The notes beneath the pieces are model-generated. The model had not been told where the DNA came from and made no database searches. It saw only the letters and a list, made by a program, of their open reading frames with translations. A stretch of 53,554 nt of DNA. It comes from Verrucomicrobiaceae bacterium (GTDB lineage Bacteria; Verrucomicrobiota; Verrucomicrobiia; Verrucomicrobiales; V1-33). Numbering within the stretch: position 1 is the stretch's first letter; every line of letters begins with the position of its first letter. This document shows, piece after piece, positions 43,993-51,641 of this stretch. A program made the translations under genes and the position numbers. Location of the stretch: NCBI GenBank assembly GCA_027483175.1, contig JAIXVE010000121.1, forward strand, positions 1 through 53,554, given 5' to 3'.

Positions 43993-44574
43993 ATGAAAAA
44001 GATCATCTTTAGCTTAGCGTTGCTCGCACTGGCTCCTCTCGCCCAGGCCCATACCGTCATGTACTATGCCGACCTCTCCGGCCCGGCAGAAGCCCCACCC
44101 AATGCCTCCCCAGGCACCGGTTCTGCCATCGTAACGCTCGATCTGGACTTGGTCACCATGAAGGTAGACATCACCTTCACTGGCCTGATCGGAAATGTCT
44201 CCGCCGCTCACATTCACGGGCCTACCTCCGTCGCTGGCGCGGGCACCGCGGGCGTCATGACCATGACCCCTACCTTCCTAGGCTTCCCCTCCGGTGTCAC
44301 CAGCGGCACCTACAGCCAAACCTTTGATATGACCCTCGCCAGCAGCTACAATGCAGCTTTCATCACCAACAACGGTGGCACCGTCGCCACTGCCTTGAAT
44401 GCGCAAATTGCTGCCCTCGATGCCGGCAAGGCATACGTGAACATCCACAGCTCTGCCTTCCCTGGTGGGGAAATCCGCGGCTTCCTCGCCGTTGTCCCTG
44501 AGCCTGGCACGGCCGCCCTCGGCCTCGTCGGCGGAGCCGTCCTCATGCGCCGGCGCCGCACCGCCAGCATCTGA
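43993..44574 (+). CDS. CHRD-domain protein with PEP-CTERM tail
   Basis: A 193-residue exported protein from the ATG at 43993 (MKKIIFSLALLALAPLAQAH). The frame opens at 43873, but those 40 residues precede the signal peptide. The mature part is a CHRD domain: YADLSGPAEAPPNASPGTGS, IVTLDLDLVTMKVDITFTGL, SAAHIHGPTSVAG, and AYVNIHSSAFPGGEIRGFL, all classical family motifs. The C-terminus is a PEP-CTERM signal, VPEPGTAALGLVGGAVLM plus RRRR. Such proteins are surface-associated, of unknown function. A strong terminator follows at 44618-44649. Confidence 0.93.
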   Translation: MKKIIFSLALLALAPLAQAHTVMYYADLSGPAEAPPNASPGTGSAIVTLDLDLVTMKVDITFTGLIGNVSAAHIHGPTSVAGAGTAGVMTMTPTFLGFPSGVTSGTYSQTFDMTLASSYNAAFITNNGGTVATALNAQIAALDAGKAYVNIHSSAFPGGEIRGFLAVVPEPGTAALGLVGGAVLMRRRRTASI

Positions 44575-44617
44575 TCCTTCAGCCGGAGACCTGCTTCCCC
44601 GGCACCCTCCATCTCAA

Positions 44618-44649
44618 GGCACCACCGGACCCCCGGTGGTGCCTTTTTT
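44618..44649 (+). terminator. Rho-independent terminator of the CHRD gene
   Basis: An 11-bp stem GGCACCACCGG (44618-44628) with CCGGTGGTGCC (44633-44643), 4-base loop, followed by six T. It lies 43 bases after the stop codon. Confidence 0.95.
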
Positions 44650-44661
44650 GTCCGTACCCAC

Positions 44662-44673
44662 GAGGCCTGTCTC
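44662..44673. repeat. REP-like motif, degenerate copy
   Basis: GAGGCCTGTCTC, a shortened variant of the hairpin motif (loop GGCCTG, stem GA/TC only). It lies just before the 114-bp repeat copy at 44695-44808. Confidence 0.45.
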
Positions 44674-44694
44674 ATTGTCTTCCATCGCCCCCGC

Positions 44695-44808
44695 CCCCAC
44701 CCGCCTTCGCAGCCCGTTGCCCTCCGGACGCGCCCCGCCATTCCGCGGAATGCTCACCACGCCATGCATTCCTCCGCCTGCCCAGGCTTCCACCGCGCTC
44801 TCACCATG
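44695..44808. repeat. 114-bp dispersed element, copy A
   Basis: Near-identical to 46801-46912. It contains the 14-bp palindrome CATTCCGCGGAATG (44739-44752) and the in-frame text M-x-SSACPGFHRALTM. This copy runs into non-coding sequence and a REP-like motif, so it is not the start of a full gene. Confidence 0.8.
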
Positions 44809-44815
44809 GGCCCCA

Positions 44816-44831
44816 AAAGAGGTCTGTCTTC
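44816..44831. repeat. REP-like hairpin motif, copy 3
   Basis: AAAGAGGTCTGTCTTC, one stem mismatch against copy 1, located 8 bases after the 114-bp element. With the degenerate copy at 44662 it brackets that element. Confidence 0.65.
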
Positions 44832-44980
44832 CCCTCCTTATCGACCCCACTCCCCTGCCAGATACCCAACTGCCCCACCGCCGGGTCCACTCAATGGAGT
44901 CTTTCTAAGTGCGCTCCCGCCCTCGCCCCACTGTGATCCGCAATCCCGCGGCACATCGAAAATGCCAAGACGTATCTCAT

Positions 44981-44995
44981 CAGAGGCCTGTCTTC
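44981..44995. repeat. REP-like hairpin motif, copy 4
   Basis: CAGAGGCCTGTCTTC; the loop is GGCCTG and the 3' arm TCTTC is conserved, while the 5' arm has a mismatch. Confidence 0.55.
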
Positions 44996-45531
44996 TTACT
45001 CTGACGCATCACCATTCTTGGCATGCCCTCCCCGGACCCGACCAGAGGACAGTACCCCTATCGACATCCGAGCAGGTGCGGCCAATTACAGTCCCAATCA
45101 AACTTCTCCATCCCTCCATAGAGTCCCCTACGAAGCGCCCATTGCGAAAGGTCTGACCACCCAAGATCCTGGGCATCCATTCCTTCGGCTTCAGGTAGAC
45201 TTGAGCAGGACCACAGAACTCCCAGACTATCCGTGCTTCCAGATGGCCTAGCCAGGAGGCGGCATCGCTCCTCACGGGTTACTCAGCTTTCTCCTGAAGG
45301 CCTACTGCCAGTTCCTCTGTGAGCATGACTCCCATCGACTACTGAGGCCCCTCACCTGCAACCACGCCAACAGACCAGCCTCAATTCACGCAGTCTCAAA
45401 CCCGCTCAACAAAGACACCATCCCAATCCAGTGACCATCTAGGAATCTCGCGCGACGCAGCCCCGGTCACGCATCGTCGCGCCGGCTGGCCCGCCCACGA
45501 CCCGCCCATTCAATGGATCCCGTCCATCCCC
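44996..45531. other. Non-coding stretch of different base composition
   Basis: About 535 bases between the hairpin motifs and the 3' end of the RAYT gene. It is less C-biased and lower in GC than its surroundings. A minus-strand frame at 45009-45275 starts with GTG and encodes 88 residues (EFCGPAQVYLKPKEWMPRIL in its middle); no family is recognised, so it is not called a gene. The region might have been acquired with the RAYT gene. Confidence 0.4.
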
Positions 45532-45562
45532 CTCACTCCCTCAACTCCCTCAACTCCCTCAA
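45532..45562. repeat. Tandem 9-bp repeat at the RAYT 3' end
   Basis: About three units of TCAACTCCC or CTCACTCCC in the same phase. On the minus strand they encode the final LRELRELRE of the transposase. Confidence 0.75.
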
Positions 45563-46606
45563 ATTGTACAATTCCCGCCACTCCTTCCCGATCCGCCGCG
45601 CCCCCGTCTTCCGCTCCTCCCGACTCCTTCCGCCAAACCAACTCCGGTTCCGTTCAAACCACCCGTCAATGAACCCGCGGCTCCCGAGAATCACTCCATC
45701 GGTAAAGTGACGCACACGCCGCAGCAGCAGTTCCGTCCGGATCCCAGCTTCGCCCTCCAGACGCGCCCTCGTCCTTTCACTCAGTCCCTTCCGCACCACC
45801 CGTCCTTTCTCATCAATTCGAGGTCGTCCCGCAATCCCCAGCAACCGTCGGTACCTCACCAAAGCCTGCAGTTCCCTCCTCCGGCGCTGCCGATCCGTTT
45901 CCACCGGAGCCGGCGCACCCAAAGCCCAGCCGTGAACCCGTTCCGCCGTCCACCCGGTCACCTTCACCAATCCCTCTACCGCTAACACCTTCCCGGCCAT
46001 GGCTTCAGCGTACCCGCACCACCGGTAATCCCCCGGATCGCTCACGATCCCGCCCCTCACAGGATTCAGGTCAATGTAGGCACTCATCGTGCGCAGCGCC
46101 GTGTGATCATCCTCCACAATAACACTCTTGTAGCGCCCCTCCCACAGCGTGCCCTTCCGGCCCGCCCGCCGGTTGTACCACTGCGAAAACCGCTGCTTGA
46201 GCGACTTCGCAAACTCCGTCAGTCGGAACATCCGGCCCAGCATCCGCTGCCGCCATTCCTCGATCACGGCGCCGTTGCCGCTTTCCTCATACATCGCAAA
46301 CTGACGCGACATTCCCTTCCGCCACGCATCCCCTACCGACGCCTTCCAGCGCTCCAGCACCGTTTCCAGTGGAAGATCAAACCCCTCCGGCCGACGCGGC
46401 ACCCTCAGCAGAATGTGAAAGTGGTTGCTCATCACGCAATACGTCAGGATCTCGACCCCGTGAAATGCGTTCAATGACCGCATCATGCGGACAAACTCTT
46501 CCTTTTCGGGCTCCCCGAAGATGTACCTGCCGTCCACCACGCGCGAACAGACGTGGTAAACCCCGGCTTCAGTCTCCGGCTCAGTGTAGACGCGTGGCTT
46601 GGCCAT
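45533..46606 (-). CDS. REP-associated tyrosine transposase (RAYT, IS200-like Y1)
   Basis: A single-strand DNA transposase relative of 357 residues (ATG at 46606; an in-frame ATG at 46621 is also possible). The HUH motif is NHFHILLRVP with His62 and His64; the region FSQWYNRRAGRKGTLWEGRY has the likely nucleophile Tyr144 and the family text; SAYIDLNPVRGGIVSDPGDY follows. The C-terminal 120 residues contain a basic segment (ETDRQRRRRELQALVRYRRL) that probably binds DNA. RAYTs excise and join REP hairpins and are usually single copy with no inverted-repeat ends. Short hairpin motifs lie on both sides here, which fits that role. The last codons are a 9-bp tandem repeat. Confidence 0.92.
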   Translation of the reverse strand: MAKPRVYTEPETEAGVYHVCSRVVDGRYIFGEPEKEEFVRMMRSLNAFHGVEILTYCVMSNHFHILLRVPRRPEGFDLPLETVLERWKASVGDAWRKGMSRQFAMYEESGNGAVIEEWRQRMLGRMFRLTEFAKSLKQRFSQWYNRRAGRKGTLWEGRYKSVIVEDDHTALRTMSAYIDLNPVRGGIVSDPGDYRWCGYAEAMAGKVLAVEGLVKVTGWTAERVHGWALGAPAPVETDRQRRRRELQALVRYRRLLGIAGRPRIDEKGRVVRKGLSERTRARLEGEAGIRTELLLRRVRHFTDGVILGSRGFIDGWFERNRSWFGGRSREERKTGARRIGKEWRELYNLRELRELRE

Positions 46607-46696
46607 AAATAATACGGCCACTCTACAACTGCGGCACTGCCGTCGTCAAGCGGCATCGAGAATTTCTTCATCGCCTGTTCACCCCTCCCACTTCCC

Positions 46697-46710
46697 AAGA
46701 GGCCCGTCTC
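46697..46710. repeat. REP-like motif, degenerate copy
   Basis: AAGAGGCCCGTCTC; the loop and the 5' arm resemble the family, the 3' arm is shortened. It lies 91 bases upstream of the RAYT start. Confidence 0.4.
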
Positions 46711-46746
46711 CATGAACGATCCCCACTTCCAGCTCCCAACTTCCAT

Positions 46747-46764
46747 AAGAGGTCTGTCTTCTTG
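46747..46764. repeat. REP-like hairpin motif, copy 5
   Basis: AAGAGGTCTGTCTTCTTG; the loop is identical to copy 1 and the 4-bp stem AAGA/TCTT is intact, with the same CTTG following. It sits 37 bases before the second copy of the 112-bp element. Confidence 0.7.
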
Positions 46765-46800
46765 TCCCCTCGTCAAGATCCCAAGTCCCAAATCCCCCCT

Positions 46801-46912
46801 CCCCACCCGCCTTCGCGGCCCATTTCCCTCCGGACGCCCCGCCATTCCGCGGAATGCTCCCATCGCCATGCCCTCCTCCGCCTGCCCCGGTTTCCACCGC
46901 GCTCTCACCATG
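46801..46912. repeat. 112-bp dispersed element, copy B, ending at the DUF1501 start codon
   Basis: The second copy of the element at 44695-44808, with the palindrome CATTCCGCGGAATG at 46843-46856. Similarity ends exactly at the ATG of 46910, where the typical N-terminus of the DUF1501 protein begins. Confidence 0.8.
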
Positions 46913-48271
46913 AGCCGCCGCCGCCTCATCGGAGCTGGCCTCTCCGGTCTGATGGGCCTTTCCCTCCCAAAAATCCTCCGCGCCTCCAGCCAGTACGACG
47001 GCCCCAAACCCAAAACCCGCGCCCGCAGCGTCATCTTCCTCTTCCAATGGGGCGGCCCATCCCATCTCGAAACCTTCGACATGAAACCCAACGCCGCCGA
47101 CCAGTTCCGCGGCCCCCACCGCCCCATGCGCTCCGCCTGCCCGGACATCGACATCAACGACAGGCTCCCTCTCACCGCCCGCATCATGGACAAGGTCTCC
47201 GTCGTCCGCTCCGTCCACCACGACATGACCAATCACAACTCCGCAGGCTACTACGCCCTCACCGGCAAACGCCCACCCACCGACGACCAGCGCCTCCGCG
47301 AATCCATCGACCTCTTCCCCGGCTACGGCAGCGTCGCCGACCACCTCCTCTCCGCCAAAGACCCAGCCCTCCCAGCCTACGTCAGCTACCCTCACATCAT
47401 CAGCGACGGCACCGCCGTCCCCGGCCAGTTCGCCAGCTTCCTCGGCAAACAACACGACCCCCTCTTTGTCCCCGCCGACCCCAACGACGACGCCTTCAAC
47501 CTCCCCCAATTCAGCCTCCCCCAGGGCCTCTCCATGGACCGCCTCCACCACCGCCGCGGCCTCCAGCAGTTCATCGACTCCCAAAGCCGCCTCATGGACT
47601 ACAGCGCCGAAGCCCGCGGTCTCGATGAGTACTACCAGAAGGCCCTCGCCATGCTCCAGAGCCCCCGCGTCCGCGACGCCTTCCAGCTCTCCGCAGAACC
47701 CCCGGCCATCCGCGACCGCTACGGCCGCTCCACCTACGGCCAGGGCTGTCTCCTCGCCCGCCGCCTCGCAGAAAGCGGCGTCCGCTTCATCACCTGCTAC
47801 TTCAGCGAAAGCATCGGCGGCCAGAGTACCACTCAGGGCGGCTGGGACACCCACGGCTTCAACAACACCCGCATGTTCCCCATCATCGAACAGTACCACC
47901 TCCCTATCACCGAACAAACCCTCCCCACTCTCCTCCTCGACCTCGAACAACGCGGCATGCTCCACGAAACCCTCGTCGTCTGGATGGGCGAATTCGGCCG
48001 CACCCCCAAAATCAACGCCAGCACCTCCCGCGACCACTGGCCCCAGTGCTACTCCGTCCTCCTCGCCGGCGGCGGCGTGAAACGCGGCTTCGTCTACGGC
48101 GCCTCCGACGAAACCGGCAGCAAACCCGCAGAAAACCCCGTCACCCCCGACGACATCGCCGCCACCATCTACTACCTCATGGGCATTGACCCACGCTCCG
48201 AAATCACCGACGCCCAGGGCCGCCCCCTCATGATCTCCAGCGGCAACCCCATCATGGACCTCATCGCATAA
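46910..48271 (+). CDS. DUF1501 family protein
   Basis: A 453-residue protein of the DUF1501 family, common in Verrucomicrobiota and Planctomycetota and related to the alkaline phosphatase/sulfatase fold; its reaction is unknown. From the ATG at 46910 the N-terminus is MSRRRLIGAGLSGLMGLSLP, a Tat-like signal. Family motifs are FLFQWGGPSHLETFDMKPNA (43-62), SVVRSVHHDMTNHNSAGYYA, LTGKRPP, GGWDTHGFN, MGEFGRTPKIN and SRDHWPQCYSVLLAGGGVK, which carry conserved His and Asp residues. An in-frame ATG at 46868 would add MPSSACPGFHRALT from the dispersed element. The ThuA gene follows by 47 bases on the same strand; the two probably form an operon. Confidence 0.93.
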   Translation: MSRRRLIGAGLSGLMGLSLPKILRASSQYDGPKPKTRARSVIFLFQWGGPSHLETFDMKPNAADQFRGPHRPMRSACPDIDINDRLPLTARIMDKVSVVRSVHHDMTNHNSAGYYALTGKRPPTDDQRLRESIDLFPGYGSVADHLLSAKDPALPAYVSYPHIISDGTAVPGQFASFLGKQHDPLFVPADPNDDAFNLPQFSLPQGLSMDRLHHRRGLQQFIDSQSRLMDYSAEARGLDEYYQKALAMLQSPRVRDAFQLSAEPPAIRDRYGRSTYGQGCLLARRLAESGVRFITCYFSESIGGQSTTQGGWDTHGFNNTRMFPIIEQYHLPITEQTLPTLLLDLEQRGMLHETLVVWMGEFGRTPKINASTSRDHWPQCYSVLLAGGGVKRGFVYGASDETGSKPAENPVTPDDIAATIYYLMGIDPRSEITDAQGRPLMISSGNPIMDLIA

Positions 48272-48318
48272 CATCTCTCTCCCGCCTGCCTCCTAACACT
48301 CCATAAACCACCCCCACC

Positions 48319-49227
48319 ATGCCTCCCCTCTCCATCCTCGCCTCCCTCCTCCTCGCCTGCGCCCTCGCCAATCCCGCCGCCGCCGCAGACCCCGTCCGCG
48401 TCCTCGTCTGGGACGAACAGCAGCCAGAACAGAAAAAAGCCTACGGCGACAAATTCCTCGGCGAAACCATCGCCGCTCACCTCGCCACCCTCCCCGGCCT
48501 AACCGTCAAATCCGTAAACCTCAAATCCCCGGAACAAGGCCTCGACTCCGCCACTCTCGATAAAACCGACGTCATCGTCTGGTGGGGCCACGTCCAGCAC
48601 CAGGCCGTCAATGTCGCCAGCGTCGAACGCGTCGTCGAACGCGTCCTCACCGGCCGTCTCTCCCTCGTCGCCCTCCACTCCGCTCACTGGTCCCGCCCCT
48701 TCGTCCGCCTCATGCAGGAACGCGCCCGCTCCGACGCCAGCGCCTCCATCCCCGAAAACCTCCGCGCCTCCGCCACCATCGAATCCACTAACGAACAATG
48801 CATCGGCGTCGGCGTCAAACCAGACGCCCGTCTCACCCCGTTCCTCGAAAAAACCGGCGACTCCTCATGGCGCCTCACCCTCCCCGCCTGCGTCTTCCCC
48901 GCCTACCGTGCCGACGGTGCCCCCAGCCACGTCACCACGCTCCTCCCCAAACACCCCATCGCCTCCGGTCTCCCCGAAAAATGGGACATCTCCCAGACCG
49001 AAATGTACAGCGAACCCTTCCACGTCCCCAAACCCGACGCCGTCATCTTCGAAGAACGCTGGGATAAAGGCGAGTGGTTCCGCAGCGGCTGTCTCTGGAA
49101 CGTCGGCAGCGGCCGCGTCTTCTACTTCCGCCCAGGCCACGAATCCTATCCAGTCTTCACCCAGCCCAACCCCCTCCGCGTCATCGAAAACGCCGTCCGC
49201 TTCCTCGCCACCCCACCCACCAAATAA
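48319..49227 (+). CDS. ThuA-like (trehalose utilisation family) secreted protein
   Basis: A 302-residue exported protein with a signal peptide (1-23, ending ANPAAAA). The ThuA domain has VRVLVWDEQQPEQKKAYGDK (26-45), LDKTDVIVWWGHVQHQAV, LVALHSAHWSRPF with the conserved His, and the C-terminal GCLWNVGSGRVFYFRPGHES. The family belongs to the class I glutamine amidotransferase-like fold and takes part in sugar metabolism, but its chemistry is unclear. It follows DUF1501 by 47 bases and converges on pyrF with 6 bases between stops; no terminator is seen. Confidence 0.9.
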   Translation: MPPLSILASLLLACALANPAAAADPVRVLVWDEQQPEQKKAYGDKFLGETIAAHLATLPGLTVKSVNLKSPEQGLDSATLDKTDVIVWWGHVQHQAVNVASVERVVERVLTGRLSLVALHSAHWSRPFVRLMQERARSDASASIPENLRASATIESTNEQCIGVGVKPDARLTPFLEKTGDSSWRLTLPACVFPAYRADGAPSHVTTLLPKHPIASGLPEKWDISQTEMYSEPFHVPKPDAVIFEERWDKGEWFRSGCLWNVGSGRVFYFRPGHESYPVFTQPNPLRVIENAVRFLATPPTK

Positions 49228-49233
49228 CTCCCC

Positions 49234-50004
49234 TCACCTCCCCAGCGCCGCCGCAATCTGCGCCCGCCATTCCTCCGCCGCTTCCCCAGGCGTCGAACCA
49301 TCGCTCGGATACAGAATCCCGCGCGACACGTTCACCAGCGCCGGAGCCCGCCGGCCCGACCCGCGCAACGCCGCCAGATCACCCCCCTGCGCCCCTAACC
49401 CAGGCACCAGCAGCGGCGCATCCGGCAGCAGCGGCAGAATGTCAGGATCAGCATTCGTCAGCCCCACCACAAACCCCACATCCGCAGGCGCTCCCGCCGC
49501 CCGGTCCGCCATCTCCCCCACCAGCTCAAATACCCGCCGCCCGTCCGCCAGCCGCTGCTTCTCAATGTCCTCCGCCCCCGGATTCGACGTCACCGCCAGC
49601 AGATACAGCCCCCGGCCCTCGCACGCCAGAAACGGCTCGATCGAATCAAACCCCAGAAACGGATTCAGCGTCACCGCGTCCGCCCCCAGCGCCTCGAACG
49701 CCGCCTGCGCATAATACCGCTGCGTCTCCCCGATATCGCTCCGCTTCGCATCCAGAATCACCGGAATGTCCCGCGGCACCGCCGCAATCACCGCCTCCAG
49801 AATCGCCACCCCGCGCGACCCCATCGCCTCGAAATAAGCACTGTTAGGCTTGAAACACGCCGCATGCGGAGCCGTCTCCTCAATCACCCGCAGACAGAAA
49901 TCCTTCACCGGTTCACCCGTCAGCCCGGGCCTCGGATCCAGTCCCACACAGAGATTGCTGCCGGTCGCCGCAATGCGGGCACGAAGTTTGTCAAGGTATC
50001 GCAT
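49234..50004 (-). CDS. pyrF: Orotidine 5'-phosphate decarboxylase, type 2
   Basis: PyrF makes UMP from OMP. The ATG at 50004 gives MRYLDKLRARIAATGSNLCV and 256 residues; an ATG at 50043 would overlap the dihydroorotase-like gene. Markers are CVGLDPRPG (19-27), CFKPNSAYFEAMG (50-62) and the active-site ILDAKRSDIGETQRY with Lys87 between two Asp (85 and 90), typical of the longer type 2 branch. PGLGAQGGDL and NVSRGILYP complete the phosphate-binding loop. It begins 13 bases after the dihydroorotase-like stop, so the two are probably co-transcribed. Confidence 0.94.
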   Translation of the reverse strand: MRYLDKLRARIAATGSNLCVGLDPRPGLTGEPVKDFCLRVIEETAPHAACFKPNSAYFEAMGSRGVAILEAVIAAVPRDIPVILDAKRSDIGETQRYYAQAAFEALGADAVTLNPFLGFDSIEPFLACEGRGLYLLAVTSNPGAEDIEKQRLADGRRVFELVGEMADRAAGAPADVGFVVGLTNADPDILPLLPDAPLLVPGLGAQGGDLAALRGSGRRAPALVNVSRGILYPSDGSTPGEAAEEWRAQIAAALGR

Positions 50005-50017
50005 GTCAGGTGTTTGG

Positions 50018-51304
50018 TCAGAGTCGTTCCAGCAGCTTCTCACCCCCTAGCACCACCATCGCCACCCTCCCCCGCAGCCGCTTCCCCAGAAACGGCGTGT
50101 TCGCACTCTTGCTGCGCAGAAATTCACGATCCACCACCGTCTCCGCCCCCGGATCAAACAACACCGCATCCGCCACCGCACCCTCCGCAATCACCGGCAC
50201 CGGCAGCCCCAGCAGCCGCCGCGGAGCCGCACTGAACCGCTCCACTAGCGTCTCCCAACTCAGCCGCCCGCTCGCCACAAACCGCTCATGCAACGCCGGC
50301 AGCGCCGTCTCCAGTCCCGTCATCCCGAACGGTGCCGACGCAAAATCACATTCCTTCTCAAACGCCGTCCGCGGCGCATGCGCCGTCACTAGCACATCCA
50401 GCGTCCCATCCACCAGCCCACCCAGCAGCGCCTCCCCGTCCGCCGCAGGACGCAACGGCGGCTTCACCTTGAACGACGTGTCGTAATCCCCCACATCCGC
50501 ATCCGTGAACAGCAGATGATGCACCGCCACCCCTGCCGTCACAGCCACCCCCTCACGCTTGTGCCGCCTCACCGTCTCCACCCCTCGCGCCGTCGTCACC
50601 TGCAGCACATGTAGCCGACTCCCGCAACTCTGCGCCAGCCGGATATCCCGCGCGATCCCGATCTCCTCCGCACACGCCGGCAACCCCGGCAATCCCAGAC
50701 TGCACGACACCCCGCCCTCATGCATCGTCCCCCCAGCCGACAACTCCCTCACATCCCCGCACGTCCCCACCAGAATCCCAATGTCCCGCGCATACTGCAG
50801 CGCCCGCCTCAACAGCAGCGGATTGTGCACCGCCTCCCCAGCATCCGTAATCATCACCGCCCCGCGCTCCGCCATCCCCCCGATCTCCGCCAGCTCCTTC
50901 CCCGCCCGCTGCTTGCTCAGGCACCCAGCCACCACCACCGGAATCCGCGACTGCCTCGCAGCCATCTCCACCACACTCTGCACCATCCCCCCATTGTCCA
51001 CCGCAGGCATCGTGTCCGGCATCACCAGCAATCCCGTAAACCCACCATTCACCGCCGCCTCCGTCCCGCTCCCCACCGTCTCCGCATCCTCCCGACCAGG
51101 CTCCCGCAAGTGCGCCTCCAGATCAAATAACCCAGGCAGCAACACCTTCCCCTCCCCACTCACCACCCGCACCCCAGCCCCCACCAACTCGCCCTCACCA
51201 GGAAAAACCCACCGTCCCTCCAACCACGCGACATCAGCCACCCGCACCGGTGTCCCGTCCCCGGGCACCACCGTCACTCGCTGGAATAAGATCGCTTCAT
51301 TCAT
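50018..51304 (-). CDS. Dihydroorotase-like protein with lost metal ligands (PyrC'/PyrX type)
   Basis: The 428-residue amidohydrolase fold is intact (LLPGLFDLEAHLREPGREDA, MPDTMPAVDNGG, GVAVTAGVAVHHLLFTD, APFGMTGLETALPALHERF), but the zinc-binding residues of active dihydroorotases are mostly gone. The usual DxHxH is D61-L-E63-A-H65, the HxED segment is TCGD at 181-184, the HxxH-type His is Gln235 (LHVLQVTT), and DHAPH is AHAPR (308-312), which removes the catalytic Asp. Non-catalytic PyrC' proteins are known to hold aspartate transcarbamoylase together in Pseudomonas; a similar role is likely here. No pyrB is in the window. It is upstream of pyrF on the same strand. Confidence 0.88.
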   Translation of the reverse strand: MNEAILFQRVTVVPGDGTPVRVADVAWLEGRWVFPGEGELVGAGVRVVSGEGKVLLPGLFDLEAHLREPGREDAETVGSGTEAAVNGGFTGLLVMPDTMPAVDNGGMVQSVVEMAARQSRIPVVVAGCLSKQRAGKELAEIGGMAERGAVMITDAGEAVHNPLLLRRALQYARDIGILVGTCGDVRELSAGGTMHEGGVSCSLGLPGLPACAEEIGIARDIRLAQSCGSRLHVLQVTTARGVETVRRHKREGVAVTAGVAVHHLLFTDADVGDYDTSFKVKPPLRPAADGEALLGGLVDGTLDVLVTAHAPRTAFEKECDFASAPFGMTGLETALPALHERFVASGRLSWETLVERFSAAPRRLLGLPVPVIAEGAVADAVLFDPGAETVVDREFLRSKSANTPFLGKRLRGRVAMVVLGGEKLLERL

Positions 51305-51416
51305 CAGACCCGCCGCTTATAGAAAGCACCCCAGCCACACGCAAGGGACAAACTCACCAGCCCACTTGACAAACCACTCCCTCTCCCCAAATTACACTCT
51401 CCCCCCCAAATCACTC

Positions 51417-51491
51417 GCCGGTGTAGCTCAGTGGTAGAGCAGCGCATTCGTAATGCGCGGGTCAGCGGTTCAAATCCGCTCACCGGCTCCA
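51417..51491 (+). tRNA. tRNA-Thr (anticodon CGT)
   Basis: A complete cloverleaf with encoded CCA. Acceptor stem GCCGGTG/CACCGGC (51417-51423 with 51481-51487), D-arm GCTC/GAGC, anticodon stem GCGCA/TGCGC with loop TTCGTAA and anticodon CGT at 51449-51451 (reads ACG, Thr), T-loop TTCAAAT in AGCGG/CCGCT. Discriminator T at 51488, then CCA. Confidence 0.97.
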
Positions 51492-51641
51492 GCTAATTCG
51501 CTGAACCTCAAGCATCCCGCCACACCCCCCATTTGAGGGGATTGCGGCGTCGGGACTGCTTTGTCCTTGCGGCTCAGGTGGTTGTGGATAATGCGATCGA
51601 GTCCTCACATATCCATTAATCTAAACCCAATCCACAAGCCT

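Noticed and set aside
46679..48274. 531-codon frame on the minus strand
   Set aside because: It is antisense to the DUF1501 gene and made of Gly, Ala and Glu runs; the + strand frame has clear family motifs.
51515..51557. Possible stem-loop of C-rich and G-rich arms after tRNA-Thr
   Set aside because: Imperfect pairing and no T-run; not strong enough to call a terminator.
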